DNA of 64,000 nucleotides from assembly GCA_002362105.1 (NCBI GenBank), contig DETD01000019.1, positions 12,684 to 76,683 on the forward strand. Reading direction: 5' to 3'. Position 1 is the first letter of the stretch, and each line of letters starts with the position of its first letter. This stretch comes from Bacteroidales bacterium UBA3297 (lineage in GTDB: Bacteria > Bacteroidota > Bacteroidia > Bacteroidales > Paludibacteraceae). Shown here piece after piece: positions 45,015-53,847 of the stretch. The notes below the pieces were generated by a model. It was not told the origin of the DNA and did not search any database. It worked only from the letters and a program-made list of their open reading frames with translations. Both the position numbers and the translations under genes were made by a program.

Positions 45015-46532
45015 CTATTTGATGACCTCAAGTGCTGCCTTTACGCGGCTAATGGTCTCCTCTTTGCCCAAAATGGCGGTAATGTCGAACATGTGAGGGC
45101 CTTTGGCTGCGCCCACTACCGTGATGCGGAACGAGTTCATTACGGTGCCGGTGTTGTAGCCGTTGTCTTCAATCCACTTCATAACAATAGCCTCGGTGTT
45201 GGCAGAGCTGAAATCGCTGATGCGGTCGAGAATGTCGCAGAGGCCGTTCAGTATTTCCGGACTTTCTGGCTTCCAGCGTTTCTTTATCGATTTTTCGTCG
45301 TAAGCGGTCGGACGCTCGAAGAAGAACGAAGTTTCGTTCCACAAGTCTTTCGCGAAGTTGAGTCGGCCTTTCACCAGCGAAACAATGTATTTAGCCTTTT
45401 CGGTATCGCACTGCACATTGTGCTCGGCAAGAATCGGCATAAACAGTTCGGTCACTTCCTCGTCGGTCTTGTTGATGAGGTATTCGTGGTTGTACCACTT
45501 GGCTTTCTCGTAAGCGAAGCGGGCGCCGGCTTTGCTGACGTGCTCGAACGAGAAGAGGTCGATCAGTTCCTGGAAGGTGAAGATGTCGCGGTCGAGGCCT
45601 GGGTTCCAACCCAACAGGGCCAGGAAGTTAACCAGGGCCTCAGGCAAATAGCCTTCTTCACGGTAGCCGGTAGAAACATCACCGGTCTTTGGATCTACCC
45701 AGCGGAGTGGGAATACAGGGAAGCCGAGGCGGTCGCCGTCGCGCTTGCTCAGCTTGCCGTTGCCTTCTGGTTTCAGCAACAGTGGCAGGTGCGCAAACTG
45801 TGGCATGGTGTCGGCCCAACCGAAATAGCGGTAGAGCAACACGTGGAGCGGTGCCGATGGCAGCCACTCTTCGCCACGTATAACGTGGGTGATTTCCATC
45901 AGGTGGTCGTCTACAATGTTGGCCAGGTGGTAGGTTGGCAGCTCGTCGGCAGCCTTGTAGAGGACTTTGTCGTCGAGGATGTTAGAGTTGATAACCACTT
46001 TGCCACGGACCAGGTCGTTCACCTCAATGTCTTCGTTTGGCTCAATCTTGGCGCGGACTACATACTTCTCGCCTGCGGCAATGCGCTGCTCGACCTCTTC
46101 TTTTGAAAGGGTGAGCGAGTTCTTACCCTGTGTGCGGGTGTGGGCGTCGTATTGGAAGTTTGGTGTAGCCTGTCGCATGGCTTCCAGTTCTTCTGGTGTG
46201 TCGAAAGCGATGTAGGCGTGTCCGGACTCCAGCAGCTGGTTGACGTATTTCTTGTAGATTTCACGACGTTCGCTCTGGCGGTATGGGGCGTGTGGGCCGC
46301 CAATGCCTACGCCTTCGTCGAACTTGATACCCAACCACTTGAACGACTCAATAATGTAGTCTTCTGCTCCTGGAACAAAGCGGTTCGAGTCGGTATCTTC
46401 GATACGGAGGAGGATTTCGCCGCCGTGACGTTTGGCGAACAAGTAGTTGTAGAGTGCGGTACGAACACCACCGATGTGGAGGGCGCCTGTTGGGCTTGGT
46501 GCGAAGCGCACCCTTACTTTTTTGTCGGTCAT
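45015..46532 (-). CDS. gltX: Glutamyl-tRNA synthetase GltX
   Basis: 505 residues, class I synthetase. VRFAPSPTGALHIGGVRTAL contains the HIGH-like HIGG, and KLSKRDGDRLGF the KMSKS-like motif. ILLRIEDTDSNRFVPG and PLHVLLYRYFGW are further family hallmarks, with the helical anticodon-binding C-terminus after about residue 340. It charges tRNA-Glu; whether it is discriminating cannot be told. waaA follows 26 nt downstream. Confidence 0.97.
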   Translation of the reverse strand: MTDKKVRVRFAPSPTGALHIGGVRTALYNYLFAKRHGGEILLRIEDTDSNRFVPGAEDYIIESFKWLGIKFDEGVGIGGPHAPYRQSERREIYKKYVNQLLESGHAYIAFDTPEELEAMRQATPNFQYDAHTRTQGKNSLTLSKEEVEQRIAAGEKYVVRAKIEPNEDIEVNDLVRGKVVINSNILDDKVLYKAADELPTYHLANIVDDHLMEITHVIRGEEWLPSAPLHVLLYRYFGWADTMPQFAHLPLLLKPEGNGKLSKRDGDRLGFPVFPLRWVDPKTGDVSTGYREEGYLPEALVNFLALLGWNPGLDRDIFTFQELIDLFSFEHVSKAGARFAYEKAKWYNHEYLINKTDEEVTELFMPILAEHNVQCDTEKAKYIVSLVKGRLNFAKDLWNETSFFFERPTAYDEKSIKKRWKPESPEILNGLCDILDRISDFSSANTEAIVMKWIEDNGYNTGTVMNSFRITVVGAAKGPHMFDITAILGKEETISRVKAALEVIK

Positions 46533-46655
46533 CTTATCTGTATGTCTTAAATTGTTTTTGAATTGAGTGGTTTGGAAGCAGGCTGAGTGTTTCCTTGCCG
46601 TAAAATTAGTGAAAACGGCGCAATGCGCAAGTTTCCTTCCTCGGCTATGCTGGCC

Positions 46656-47771
46656 TCAGAGTGTCTTCGAATAGCAGCGGCGGCGCAGGTACGGCTCCTT
46701 TTCGTAGTGGTTCCATACGCCTACGGCCTGCATGTTGCTTTCTAGTTGCGGATTGCTGACCGCATATTTCACACCGGCGTTAATGTAGGCCTTGTTCATT
46801 TCCACGTAGTAGAGAGCGTGGACGCCCTTGTTCTGCCAGTCGGGGTGCACACCGTTGAGGTAGAGGTCTATCTCGTCGGTCTTACGCATAGCGCGCAAGA
46901 TGTGGAACCAGCCGAATGGGAAGAGCGAACCCTTCGCCTTCTGGAAGGCGCGCGACATGGTCGACATGGAAATGCCGAAGGCGACAACCTCGTCTTTCTC
47001 GTCTACCACCAGGCAGATGAACTGTGGGTTGACAAACGAGAAATAGTCTTTTATCAGCTTGTCGATCTCCTTGTCGGTGAGTTCCGAAAATCCGTACAGC
47101 CCGGCAAAAGCGAGGTTGAGGGTGTGGAACAGCGACTTGCCGTAAGGCAGAATCTCTTTCGCCTTTTTGAAGGTCAGCACCCTGAGGTTGTATTTTTGTG
47201 CAATCAGTTTGTTTACACGCTCCATTTTTTCGGGCACTTCTTGCGAGGCCGGGAAGCGGAACTGCAGCCAGTCTTCCTGGCGTTCGTAGCCCAGTTTCTC
47301 CATAAATTCGGGGTAGTAGGGGTAGTTGTAGATGTTGGCGATGGTCGGCAGTTTGTCGAAGCCGTCAACCAGCATACCCTCGTTGTCCATATCGTTGAAG
47401 CCGAGCGGTCCGGTAATAGCCTCCATGCCTTTGCTCTTGCCCCATTGTTCCACCTGGTTGAGCAGTGCGCGGGCCACTTCAATGTCGTCGATGAAGTCAA
47501 TCCAACCGAAACGGACCTTCTTTCCCCATTTTTCGTTGGCCAGATGGTTGATGATACCAGCGATGCGGCCTACAATCTTACCGTCTTTGTATGCCAGCCA
47601 ATATTCGGCCTCGCAGTGTTCGAAAGCAGGGTTTTTCGTTTTGTCGAGTGTTTCCATTTCTGCCGAGTTGAGTGGTGGCACCCAGAAATCGTTTCCTTTG
47701 AACAGGTCGAAGGGGAAATGGATGAATTTCTTCAAATCGCTTTTACTTTCTACTATTTTCAGTTCAATCAT
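46656..47771 (-). CDS. GNAT-fold acyltransferase-like protein
   Basis: 371 residues. Two GNAT-like halves are suggested: an N-terminal part with AYKDGKIVGRIAGIINH and FGWIDFIDDIEVARALLNQV, and a C-terminal part with QFICLVVDEKDEVVAFGIS and IDLYLNGVHPDWQNKGVHAL (the Q-N-K-G acetyl-CoA loop region). Family members of about 370 residues are common in Bacteroidota. Substrate is unknown. The gene is upstream of gltX by 123 nt and divergent from the flavodoxin-like gene. Confidence 0.7.
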   Translation of the reverse strand: MIELKIVESKSDLKKFIHFPFDLFKGNDFWVPPLNSAEMETLDKTKNPAFEHCEAEYWLAYKDGKIVGRIAGIINHLANEKWGKKVRFGWIDFIDDIEVARALLNQVEQWGKSKGMEAITGPLGFNDMDNEGMLVDGFDKLPTIANIYNYPYYPEFMEKLGYERQEDWLQFRFPASQEVPEKMERVNKLIAQKYNLRVLTFKKAKEILPYGKSLFHTLNLAFAGLYGFSELTDKEIDKLIKDYFSFVNPQFICLVVDEKDEVVAFGISMSTMSRAFQKAKGSLFPFGWFHILRAMRKTDEIDLYLNGVHPDWQNKGVHALYYVEMNKAYINAGVKYAVSNPQLESNMQAVGVWNHYEKEPYLRRRCYSKTL

Positions 47772-47973
47772 ATGGATGTGAATTCAGTACGTGAAATAAA
47801 ACCTACAAATTTAAGCATTATTTGTGAAGCGAGTCTCCTTATCTGGCGTTTTGAACATATTTAATATAAAATATAGCCTTTCTGTGGTGGCTCGGCCGCC
47901 CAAACGTAGCACTTTTACGGTGGTGGAATTTTTATAATGCGGAAATCAGATAACATAAATGTAGAAATTTGAG

Positions 47974-47981
47974 TAAATTTG
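47974..47981 (+). promoter_or_regulatory. -7 box TAAATTTG immediately before a start codon
   Basis: Exact TAnnTTTG followed by C, only 6 nt before the ATG at 47988. The transcript would start at or next to the ATG, so translation may be leaderless. Confidence 0.55.
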
Positions 47982-47987
47982 CAACTT

Positions 47988-48902
47988 ATGAAAGTTGCTG
48001 TTTTTTACTATACGCAGACAGGACAGGCGCTTTGTATTGCCAAAAGCGTTTGCCGCTCTATGGAAGCGGCTGGGGTAGAAGTGGTTTACAGGGCCATTGA
48101 GCCTGTAACTCCGTTCCCTTATCCGTGGAGTTATATGAATTTTTTCCAGCAGATGCCTGAAACGCGTCTCTATATGCCGGCACCGATTAAGGATCCCGAT
48201 TTCACGGGCGTGGAAGATGCCGATTTGGTTATGTTGTCGGGTCAGAGTTGGTATTTGTCTCCTTCGCAACCCATCGAGGCTTTTTTGCAGAACGAGCGTG
48301 CGCGCGCCTTTATGAAGGGGCGCCCGGTTGTTACCCTGAACGGGTGCCGCAACATGTGGGCGATGGGGCAGAAGGAAATCCGCCGTCAACTGGCGTCGGC
48401 TGGTGCGCGATATGTGGGCTATATTGTGCTGCAAGACGAGCATCCGAACCTGGTCAGCCTCTTCTCAATTGTAAGTTGGCTGTTCTACGACAAGAAGGAA
48501 GCGCACGGACTGATTCCGTATGCGGGCGTCACCGATAAGAATATCGATGCCGCCGAACGGTTTGGCGCTCCGCTGTTGAAGGCTTTGCAGAATGCCGATT
48601 TCAGCAATTTGCAGCAAGAACTGGTCGCCTTGGGCAGTGTGCCATACCGCTCGTTTCTGGTGTTTGTGGAAACCGTGGGGCACCGCATGTTTGGCAAGTG
48701 GGCTAAATTTTGCCGGAAGAAGGGTGGCCCTAATGCCCAAGAGCGTAGTACGCGCATCTTCCTTTTCAGCCTCTATGTCTTCTTTGCGTTGTTGGTGGTG
48801 TCGCCTATCGTCATCGTTATCTATTATGCGACCTACCTATTGCGTATACCGGGAATCAAGCGGCAGAAGAAAGACCTGCTCTTCAACTTGGCGGACAAGT
48901 AA
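47988..48902 (+). CDS. Flavodoxin-like protein with C-terminal membrane segment (DarA-like)
   Basis: 304 residues from MKVAVFYYTQTGQALCIAKS, a flavodoxin phosphate-loop-like start; a TTG three codons upstream is rejected. PFPYPWSYMNFFQQMPETRL and LVMLSGQSWYLSPSQPIEAF recall proteins annotated 'dialkylresorcinol condensing enzyme' in Bacteroidota flexirubin clusters, from memory. The C-terminus has one long hydrophobic helix (IFLFSLYVFFALLVVSPIV) and a basic end. No aryl-polyene or resorcinol genes are nearby here, so its role is open. It precedes miaB by 40 nt. Confidence 0.65.
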   Translation: MKVAVFYYTQTGQALCIAKSVCRSMEAAGVEVVYRAIEPVTPFPYPWSYMNFFQQMPETRLYMPAPIKDPDFTGVEDADLVMLSGQSWYLSPSQPIEAFLQNERARAFMKGRPVVTLNGCRNMWAMGQKEIRRQLASAGARYVGYIVLQDEHPNLVSLFSIVSWLFYDKKEAHGLIPYAGVTDKNIDAAERFGAPLLKALQNADFSNLQQELVALGSVPYRSFLVFVETVGHRMFGKWAKFCRKKGGPNAQERSTRIFLFSLYVFFALLVVSPIVIVIYYATYLLRIPGIKRQKKDLLFNLADK

Positions 48903-48942
48903 GGACTGACGGAAAAACGAATTTTTTATCAATATAGAAATA

Positions 48943-50295
48943 ATGGGAACAGACTCAAAATCTGCAAACAAAAAACTGTTTATTGAAACTTACGGCTGCC
49001 AGATGAATGTGGCCGACAGCGAGGTGGTGGCTTCCGTTATGGAAACCATTGGCTACCATCTGACCGAGAATGAAGACGATGCCGACGCCATTCTGGTGAA
49101 CACCTGCTCGGTGCGCGACAATGCCGAAGTGCGTGTGTTGGGACGCCTGCAAATGCTGCAGCAGGAGAAGAAGAAGCGGCCAGGTCTGGTGGTCGGCCTG
49201 TTAGGCTGTATGGCCGAGCGCGTCAAAGACGAACTATTGGAGAAAAAACTCGTCGACTTGGTGGCGGGCCCCGACAGTTACCTCGACCTGCCCAACTTGG
49301 TTGGCAGTGCCGAAAACGGCATTCCCGCCATTAATGTGGAACTCTCGACCACCGAAACCTATAAGGACGTTATTCCGGTGCGTATCGGCAATGCCCACAT
49401 TTCGGGCTTTGTGTCTATTATGCGCGGATGTAACAACTTCTGCTCGTACTGCATTGTTCCCTATACCCGTGGACGCGAGCGCAGCCGTAGTGTGACCAGC
49501 ATCTTGAACGAGATGGGTGACTTGGCTGCTAAAGGCTATAAGGAAATCACCTTGTTGGGGCAGAATGTAAACTCCTACAATTTCCAGCCGGAAGATGGGG
49601 GCGGGGCGGTAAACTTCGCCAAACTGTTGTCGGTGGTGGCCGAGGCCTTTCCAGGCATCCGCATCCGTTTCACCTCGTCGCATCCGAAGGATATGACCGA
49701 CGAGACCCTGCAGACCATCGCACGTTACCCGAACATCTGCAACCACATTCATTTGGCGGTTCAAAGCGGAAGCAACAAGGTGTTGAAAGATATGAACCGC
49801 AAATACACGCGCGAATGGTACCTCGACCGCATCAAGGCCATCCGTCACTTCATACCAGACTGCGGCATTTCGACCGACATTTTCTGTGGCTTCAGCGGTG
49901 AGACCGAAGAAGACCACCAGCTCAGCCTCGATCTGATGCGCCAAGCGGCTTTCGACAGTGCCTTCATGTTCAAATACAGCGAGCGACCTGGCACTTTTGC
50001 CGCGCGCAACATGCCCGACAATGTTCCAGAGGAAGTCAAGATCCGCCGCTTGAACGAGATTATCGCCTTGCAGGGACAACTTTCGGCCGAAAGCAACCGC
50101 CGCGACCTTGGCAAAGTGTTCGAGGTGCTGGTTGAGGGCGTTTCAAAACGCTCGAAGGACGATTTTTGCGGACGTACCCAGCAAAACAAGATGGCCGTCT
50201 TTCCGCGTGGTAACCACAAGGTGGGCGACCTGGTGCGTGTGAAGGTGCGTGATACAACGTTGGCCACGCTGCTATGTGACCTTGCCGAAGACTAA
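48943..50295 (+). CDS. miaB: tRNA-2-methylthio-N6-dimethylallyladenosine synthase MiaB
   Basis: 450 residues in the methylthiotransferase order. The UPF0004 domain has its three auxiliary-cluster cysteines in TYGCQMNVADSE, VNTCSVRDNAEVR and LLGCMAERVK. The radical-SAM domain has CNNFCSYCIVPYTRGRERSR, and a C-terminal TRAM domain contains KMAVFPRGNHKVGDLVRVKV. It adds the 2-methylthio group to i6A37 in tRNA. It is followed after 49 nt by the LtaS-like gene. Confidence 0.95.
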   Translation: MGTDSKSANKKLFIETYGCQMNVADSEVVASVMETIGYHLTENEDDADAILVNTCSVRDNAEVRVLGRLQMLQQEKKKRPGLVVGLLGCMAERVKDELLEKKLVDLVAGPDSYLDLPNLVGSAENGIPAINVELSTTETYKDVIPVRIGNAHISGFVSIMRGCNNFCSYCIVPYTRGRERSRSVTSILNEMGDLAAKGYKEITLLGQNVNSYNFQPEDGGGAVNFAKLLSVVAEAFPGIRIRFTSSHPKDMTDETLQTIARYPNICNHIHLAVQSGSNKVLKDMNRKYTREWYLDRIKAIRHFIPDCGISTDIFCGFSGETEEDHQLSLDLMRQAAFDSAFMFKYSERPGTFAARNMPDNVPEEVKIRRLNEIIALQGQLSAESNRRDLGKVFEVLVEGVSKRSKDDFCGRTQQNKMAVFPRGNHKVGDLVRVKVRDTTLATLLCDLAED

Positions 50296-50344
50296 TTTTT
50301 GTTCTGAACTACCCATTGGTAGGTAAATTTAATATAACGTTAAA

Positions 50345-52321
50345 ATGGGAAAACTGAAACAGTGCTATGTTTGGCTAAAGCAGCAGCCTGTATTTGCCCT
50401 GACGGTTAATCTGCTCGTCATGATGTGTTTATTCATGGTGTGCCGTGTCTTTTTCTTTCTTGTTAACCATAAATTCTTTGCCGATGTCAGCGTCGGCCAT
50501 TTCTTTGACTTGTGCCTTGGCGGCATCCAGTTCGACCGTACAGCGGTTATCTATATAAACCTGCTGTTGGTGCTTATGCTGGTGTTGCCGTTAAAGTTGC
50601 GCAACCAGGCGGTCTACCAGAAAGTGTGCCGCTGGGTGTTTGTGGTGTTCAATGCTGTGGCGTTGTTCGCGAACTTGTGCGACACCGGCTTCTTTCCGTA
50701 CACCAACCGCCGTACCACGTTCTCCATCTTCAGCGAGTTTAAGAACGAAGATAATATGGGTGGGGTGCTGTTGAACGGTTTTGCCGACAACTGGTACATT
50801 GTGTTGTTCTTTGTCTTTCTGGTCTGGGTGTTGTGGAAGTGCTACTTCCGCCCTTCAGAAAAGCGGAGCACTACCTCGCCTTGGATTTACTATCCGGCAC
50901 AGCTGTTGGTGGGCGCCGCTTTTGTAGGACTGTGTGTGGCTGGCGCGCGCGGTGGTTTCACCCGCGATGTGCGGCCCATTACGCTGAGCAACGCCAACCA
51001 GTACGTCAATAAGGGAACCGAGGCGGCTGTGGTGCTGAACACCCCTTTCTGCATGATTCGCACCATTAACAAGAAAGTGTACAAGAATCCGCATTACTAT
51101 GCGACGCAGGCCGACCTCGATAAGGTGTTCACGCCTATTGTGGTTCCACAGCCGAAGGGCGAGTTCAAACCGCTGAACGTGGTGGTGCTCATTCTCGAGA
51201 GTTTCAGCAAGGAGTATTCGAAGTTCTTCAATCCGGACTTGGACAACGGAACCTACACGGGTTTTACTCCGTTTCTCGATTCCCTCTACCAGCAGGGGTT
51301 CACGTTCCGCTACTCGTATGCCACTGGCCGCAAGAGTATCGACGCCATGCCTTCCACCCTTGCCAGCATACCTATGTTTGAGGAACCTTTCATTCTGACC
51401 CCTTACGGCAATAACTGCATTAACAGTATAGCCAGCGAGCTTAACAAAAAAGGCTATTATACCGCCTTTTTTCATGGCGCGCCTAACGGGTCGATGGGCT
51501 TCGACGCTTTCGCCAAACTGGCGAAGTTCAAAGACTACTACGGTATGACCGAATATGGGAACGACAGCGACTTCGACGGCCATTGGGCCATCTGGGACGA
51601 AGAGTTCCTACAGTACTACGCCAAGACGATGGGCACGTTTAAAGAGCCGTTTATGACGGCGTTGTTCACGGCGTCGAGCCACCATCCGTTTAGGGTGCCC
51701 GCCCGCTACGAGGGCAAACTGCCGGAAGGAAAATGTCCGCTTGCACGGTGCATTGCCTACAGCGACAATGCGTTGCGCTGCTTCTTTGAGACCGCCAGCA
51801 AAATGCCGTGGTTCAAGAATACGTTGTTCGTGATTACGGCCGACCATACGAGCCAGATGATGCACATGGAGTACACGACCGATGAGAAACTCTACTCGGT
51901 GCCTATCTTGTTCTACCAGCCGGGAAACGACAGCCTGCGCGGGTTGAGCGACGAACTGGCCTGCCAGGTCGACATCATGCCGAGCGTGTTGGCTTACCTC
52001 AACTACGACCAGCCTTTTGTGGCGTTCGGACACGATGTGCTCACTACCAAGAATGAGAACGAGTATGTGGTGAACTACAACAGTCCGCTCTACCAGATTC
52101 TGCAAGGCGACTATATGTTGCAGTGGGATGGCGAGAAGACGGTGGCGCTCTACAACGTTCGTACCGACCCTATGCTGAAGGCGAACCTGAAAGGTACGTT
52201 GCCCGATGTGCAGGGGAAGATGGAAACCGAAATCATGGCCCAGATACAGCAATACATGATACGTATGGTCGACGACCGTTTGTGTATTGAAACCGACCAG
52301 GCCAACAAGAAAGACGAGTAG
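50345..52321 (+). CDS. LtaS-like sulfatase-fold membrane phosphotransferase
   Basis: 658 residues. Five N-terminal membrane helices (about 15-215: LTVNLLVMMCLFMVCRVFFF and others) are followed by an extracytoplasmic sulfatase/alkaline-phosphatase fold: VVVLILESFSKEYSKFF, the probable nucleophile region ATGRKSIDAMPSTLASIP, FFHGAPNGSMGFDAF, LFTASSHHPFRV and the metal site FVITADHTSQMMHMEY. This is the plan of lipoteichoic-acid synthase and phosphoglycerol/phosphoethanolamine transferases. In a Gram-negative host it probably decorates lipids or periplasmic glycans; the substrate is not readable. Confidence 0.85.
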   Translation: MGKLKQCYVWLKQQPVFALTVNLLVMMCLFMVCRVFFFLVNHKFFADVSVGHFFDLCLGGIQFDRTAVIYINLLLVLMLVLPLKLRNQAVYQKVCRWVFVVFNAVALFANLCDTGFFPYTNRRTTFSIFSEFKNEDNMGGVLLNGFADNWYIVLFFVFLVWVLWKCYFRPSEKRSTTSPWIYYPAQLLVGAAFVGLCVAGARGGFTRDVRPITLSNANQYVNKGTEAAVVLNTPFCMIRTINKKVYKNPHYYATQADLDKVFTPIVVPQPKGEFKPLNVVVLILESFSKEYSKFFNPDLDNGTYTGFTPFLDSLYQQGFTFRYSYATGRKSIDAMPSTLASIPMFEEPFILTPYGNNCINSIASELNKKGYYTAFFHGAPNGSMGFDAFAKLAKFKDYYGMTEYGNDSDFDGHWAIWDEEFLQYYAKTMGTFKEPFMTALFTASSHHPFRVPARYEGKLPEGKCPLARCIAYSDNALRCFFETASKMPWFKNTLFVITADHTSQMMHMEYTTDEKLYSVPILFYQPGNDSLRGLSDELACQVDIMPSVLAYLNYDQPFVAFGHDVLTTKNENEYVVNYNSPLYQILQGDYMLQWDGEKTVALYNVRTDPMLKANLKGTLPDVQGKMETEIMAQIQQYMIRMVDDRLCIETDQANKKDE

Positions 52322-52370
52322 GTTTTTATCGGTAGTCGGGTTCAAGACAATTGTATTTAAATCTCTTTTG

Positions 52371-52378
52371 TATATTTG
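52371..52378 (+). promoter_or_regulatory. -7 box TATATTTG for the lipoprotein gene
   Basis: Exact TAnnTTTG followed by C, 22 nt before the ATG at 52401. A TTG at 52351-52353 has a short 17-nt spacer. Confidence 0.5.
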
Positions 52379-52400
52379 CTAAAAAATAGACTACATACCA

Positions 52401-53522
52401 ATGCGGAAAATTTATCGTATTATATATTTATTAGTGATTTGCGTCTTTTCGGCCTGTCAGCAAAACAAACCGGCAGCGGTTGTTGAGGCGGCGCCGGAAG
52501 TGGTGGTCGACACCGTGTACGAATTGGAGGAGATGGACACGTTGGCCGTTAAGTGGACCGACGATTTCGATGCTCTTTACAAGCAGTTGGGCCAGCACCG
52601 CTATATTGGCTTCCCATATTTTAAACACGATGACTCAGCCCGCTGGGAAGTCAGCAACGGCATTATGGGGGCCTATATGCTCACCAGGGCTCTCGGCCGC
52701 GAAGAGGCCCTCGACAGCCTTATCGATTGGCGTATCGGTAAGTTCCTGGCTGCCACAAAGAGCCGTTTGAAGCTGCAGAGCGGTAACGAGTTCGCACAGA
52801 TGGAACAGTTTGTACGGCAGTTCCGGTCGGGTAACAAGAGCGACTTGGAGATGGACGAGGAAGGGCAGGACAGGCAGTTGGACATCATCTACGGGGTTTA
52901 TATCTCTTACTTCTTCCACAAGCAACTGCGTAACATGCCTGAAAACAAAAAACTGGAGGCCAGTCTGGAGTGCGAGCGTTACGCATGGCGTAAGGTAAAG
53001 CGCGCGCAGCGCAAGTTGCTCATTGCCCTGTATGAGGGCAACGCCCCAACCAACGACCTGCTGGGCTTGGCTAAGGCCGAGAACACCAACAAGACCAAGG
53101 CTGACCTTGACCTCTACTTCTTGCTTACCCGGAAAAAATATGTGACCAGCGACACGCTGTATGAGAAACTGACCGACCAGTTCGCCTATTACGATGTCTA
53201 CAACGGATTTATCAAAGACATTAAAGCGACCGAAAAGATTGGTTTTGGTAAGAAGATTAAGGCGCTTACGGCCGAACAGAATGCCTGGATGGCGTACATC
53301 TATGCGCGCAGGGTGCTTTCCGGCAAACTCTCGCCCGAACAGGAGAAGGTATATGACAATGCCACCAACCGCTTGCAGAAGTGGCATATTGTGCAGCTGA
53401 AGAACCGCTTCAAGGGCTACGGCTATTGCTCCGACGCCTTCCGCAGCTCGCTGTTGCAAGATTCGTGCTCGTATACCGATTTCTACAAGTACGTGCCAAT
53501 GAAACTGGATGCGCAGTTCTGA
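52401..53522 (+). CDS. Hypothetical lipoprotein
   Basis: 373 residues beginning MRKIYRIIYLLVICVFSACQQ, a signal peptide with lipobox FSAC (Cys19). An Ala/Val/Glu-rich linker leads to a helical, charged body (YKQLGQHRYIGFPYFKHDD, ECERYAWRKVKRAQRKLLIAL, YEGNAPTNDLLGLAK). The family was not recognised. It follows the LtaS-like gene, has its own -7 box, and ends at the perfect terminator at 53547. Confidence 0.7.
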   Translation: MRKIYRIIYLLVICVFSACQQNKPAAVVEAAPEVVVDTVYELEEMDTLAVKWTDDFDALYKQLGQHRYIGFPYFKHDDSARWEVSNGIMGAYMLTRALGREEALDSLIDWRIGKFLAATKSRLKLQSGNEFAQMEQFVRQFRSGNKSDLEMDEEGQDRQLDIIYGVYISYFFHKQLRNMPENKKLEASLECERYAWRKVKRAQRKLLIALYEGNAPTNDLLGLAKAENTNKTKADLDLYFLLTRKKYVTSDTLYEKLTDQFAYYDVYNGFIKDIKATEKIGFGKKIKALTAEQNAWMAYIYARRVLSGKLSPEQEKVYDNATNRLQKWHIVQLKNRFKGYGYCSDAFRSSLLQDSCSYTDFYKYVPMKLDAQF

Positions 53523-53546
53523 CAAGGGAACGTGAAAATAATACAG

Positions 53547-53587
53547 AACCAGCCTTGGGGCAACTCTGCCCCAAGGCTGGTTTTTTT
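53547..53587 (+). terminator. Strong intrinsic terminator
   Basis: Perfect 15-bp arms AACCAGCCTTGGGGC and GCCCCAAGGCTGGTT (53547-53561, 53568-53582), a 6-nt loop, then a T run. It lies 25 nt after the lipoprotein stop. Confidence 0.9.
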
Positions 53588-53847
53588 AGGGCGGATATTT
53601 TTTCAGAAAGGCGGGTGTTACAGGTTTAATATGCCTGTTACTAACCAATTTGTGGTATGTGAATACCCATTAAAAGGGGATTGTCTGGTCTGGGGGTTCT
53701 TCTGAAATTTGCAATTGGAAAAGATGGGGTTCGTCTGGCTGTAAATCTGTGTTAAGTGACCCATACACACCGTCTGCTTCATCAGGTTTGGGAACAGGCT
53801 TTCTTTCAGAACCGCCTCTTTTGTCACTAACGCAAAAAAAATTCGCC
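53588..53847. other. Leader region of the ATP-grasp gene
   Basis: 260 bp with no gene recognised. An in-frame GTG at 53749 would lengthen the ATP-grasp protein by 33 residues without conserved character. A TTTGC at 53708-53712 lacks the TA of a proper -7 box. Confidence 0.4.
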
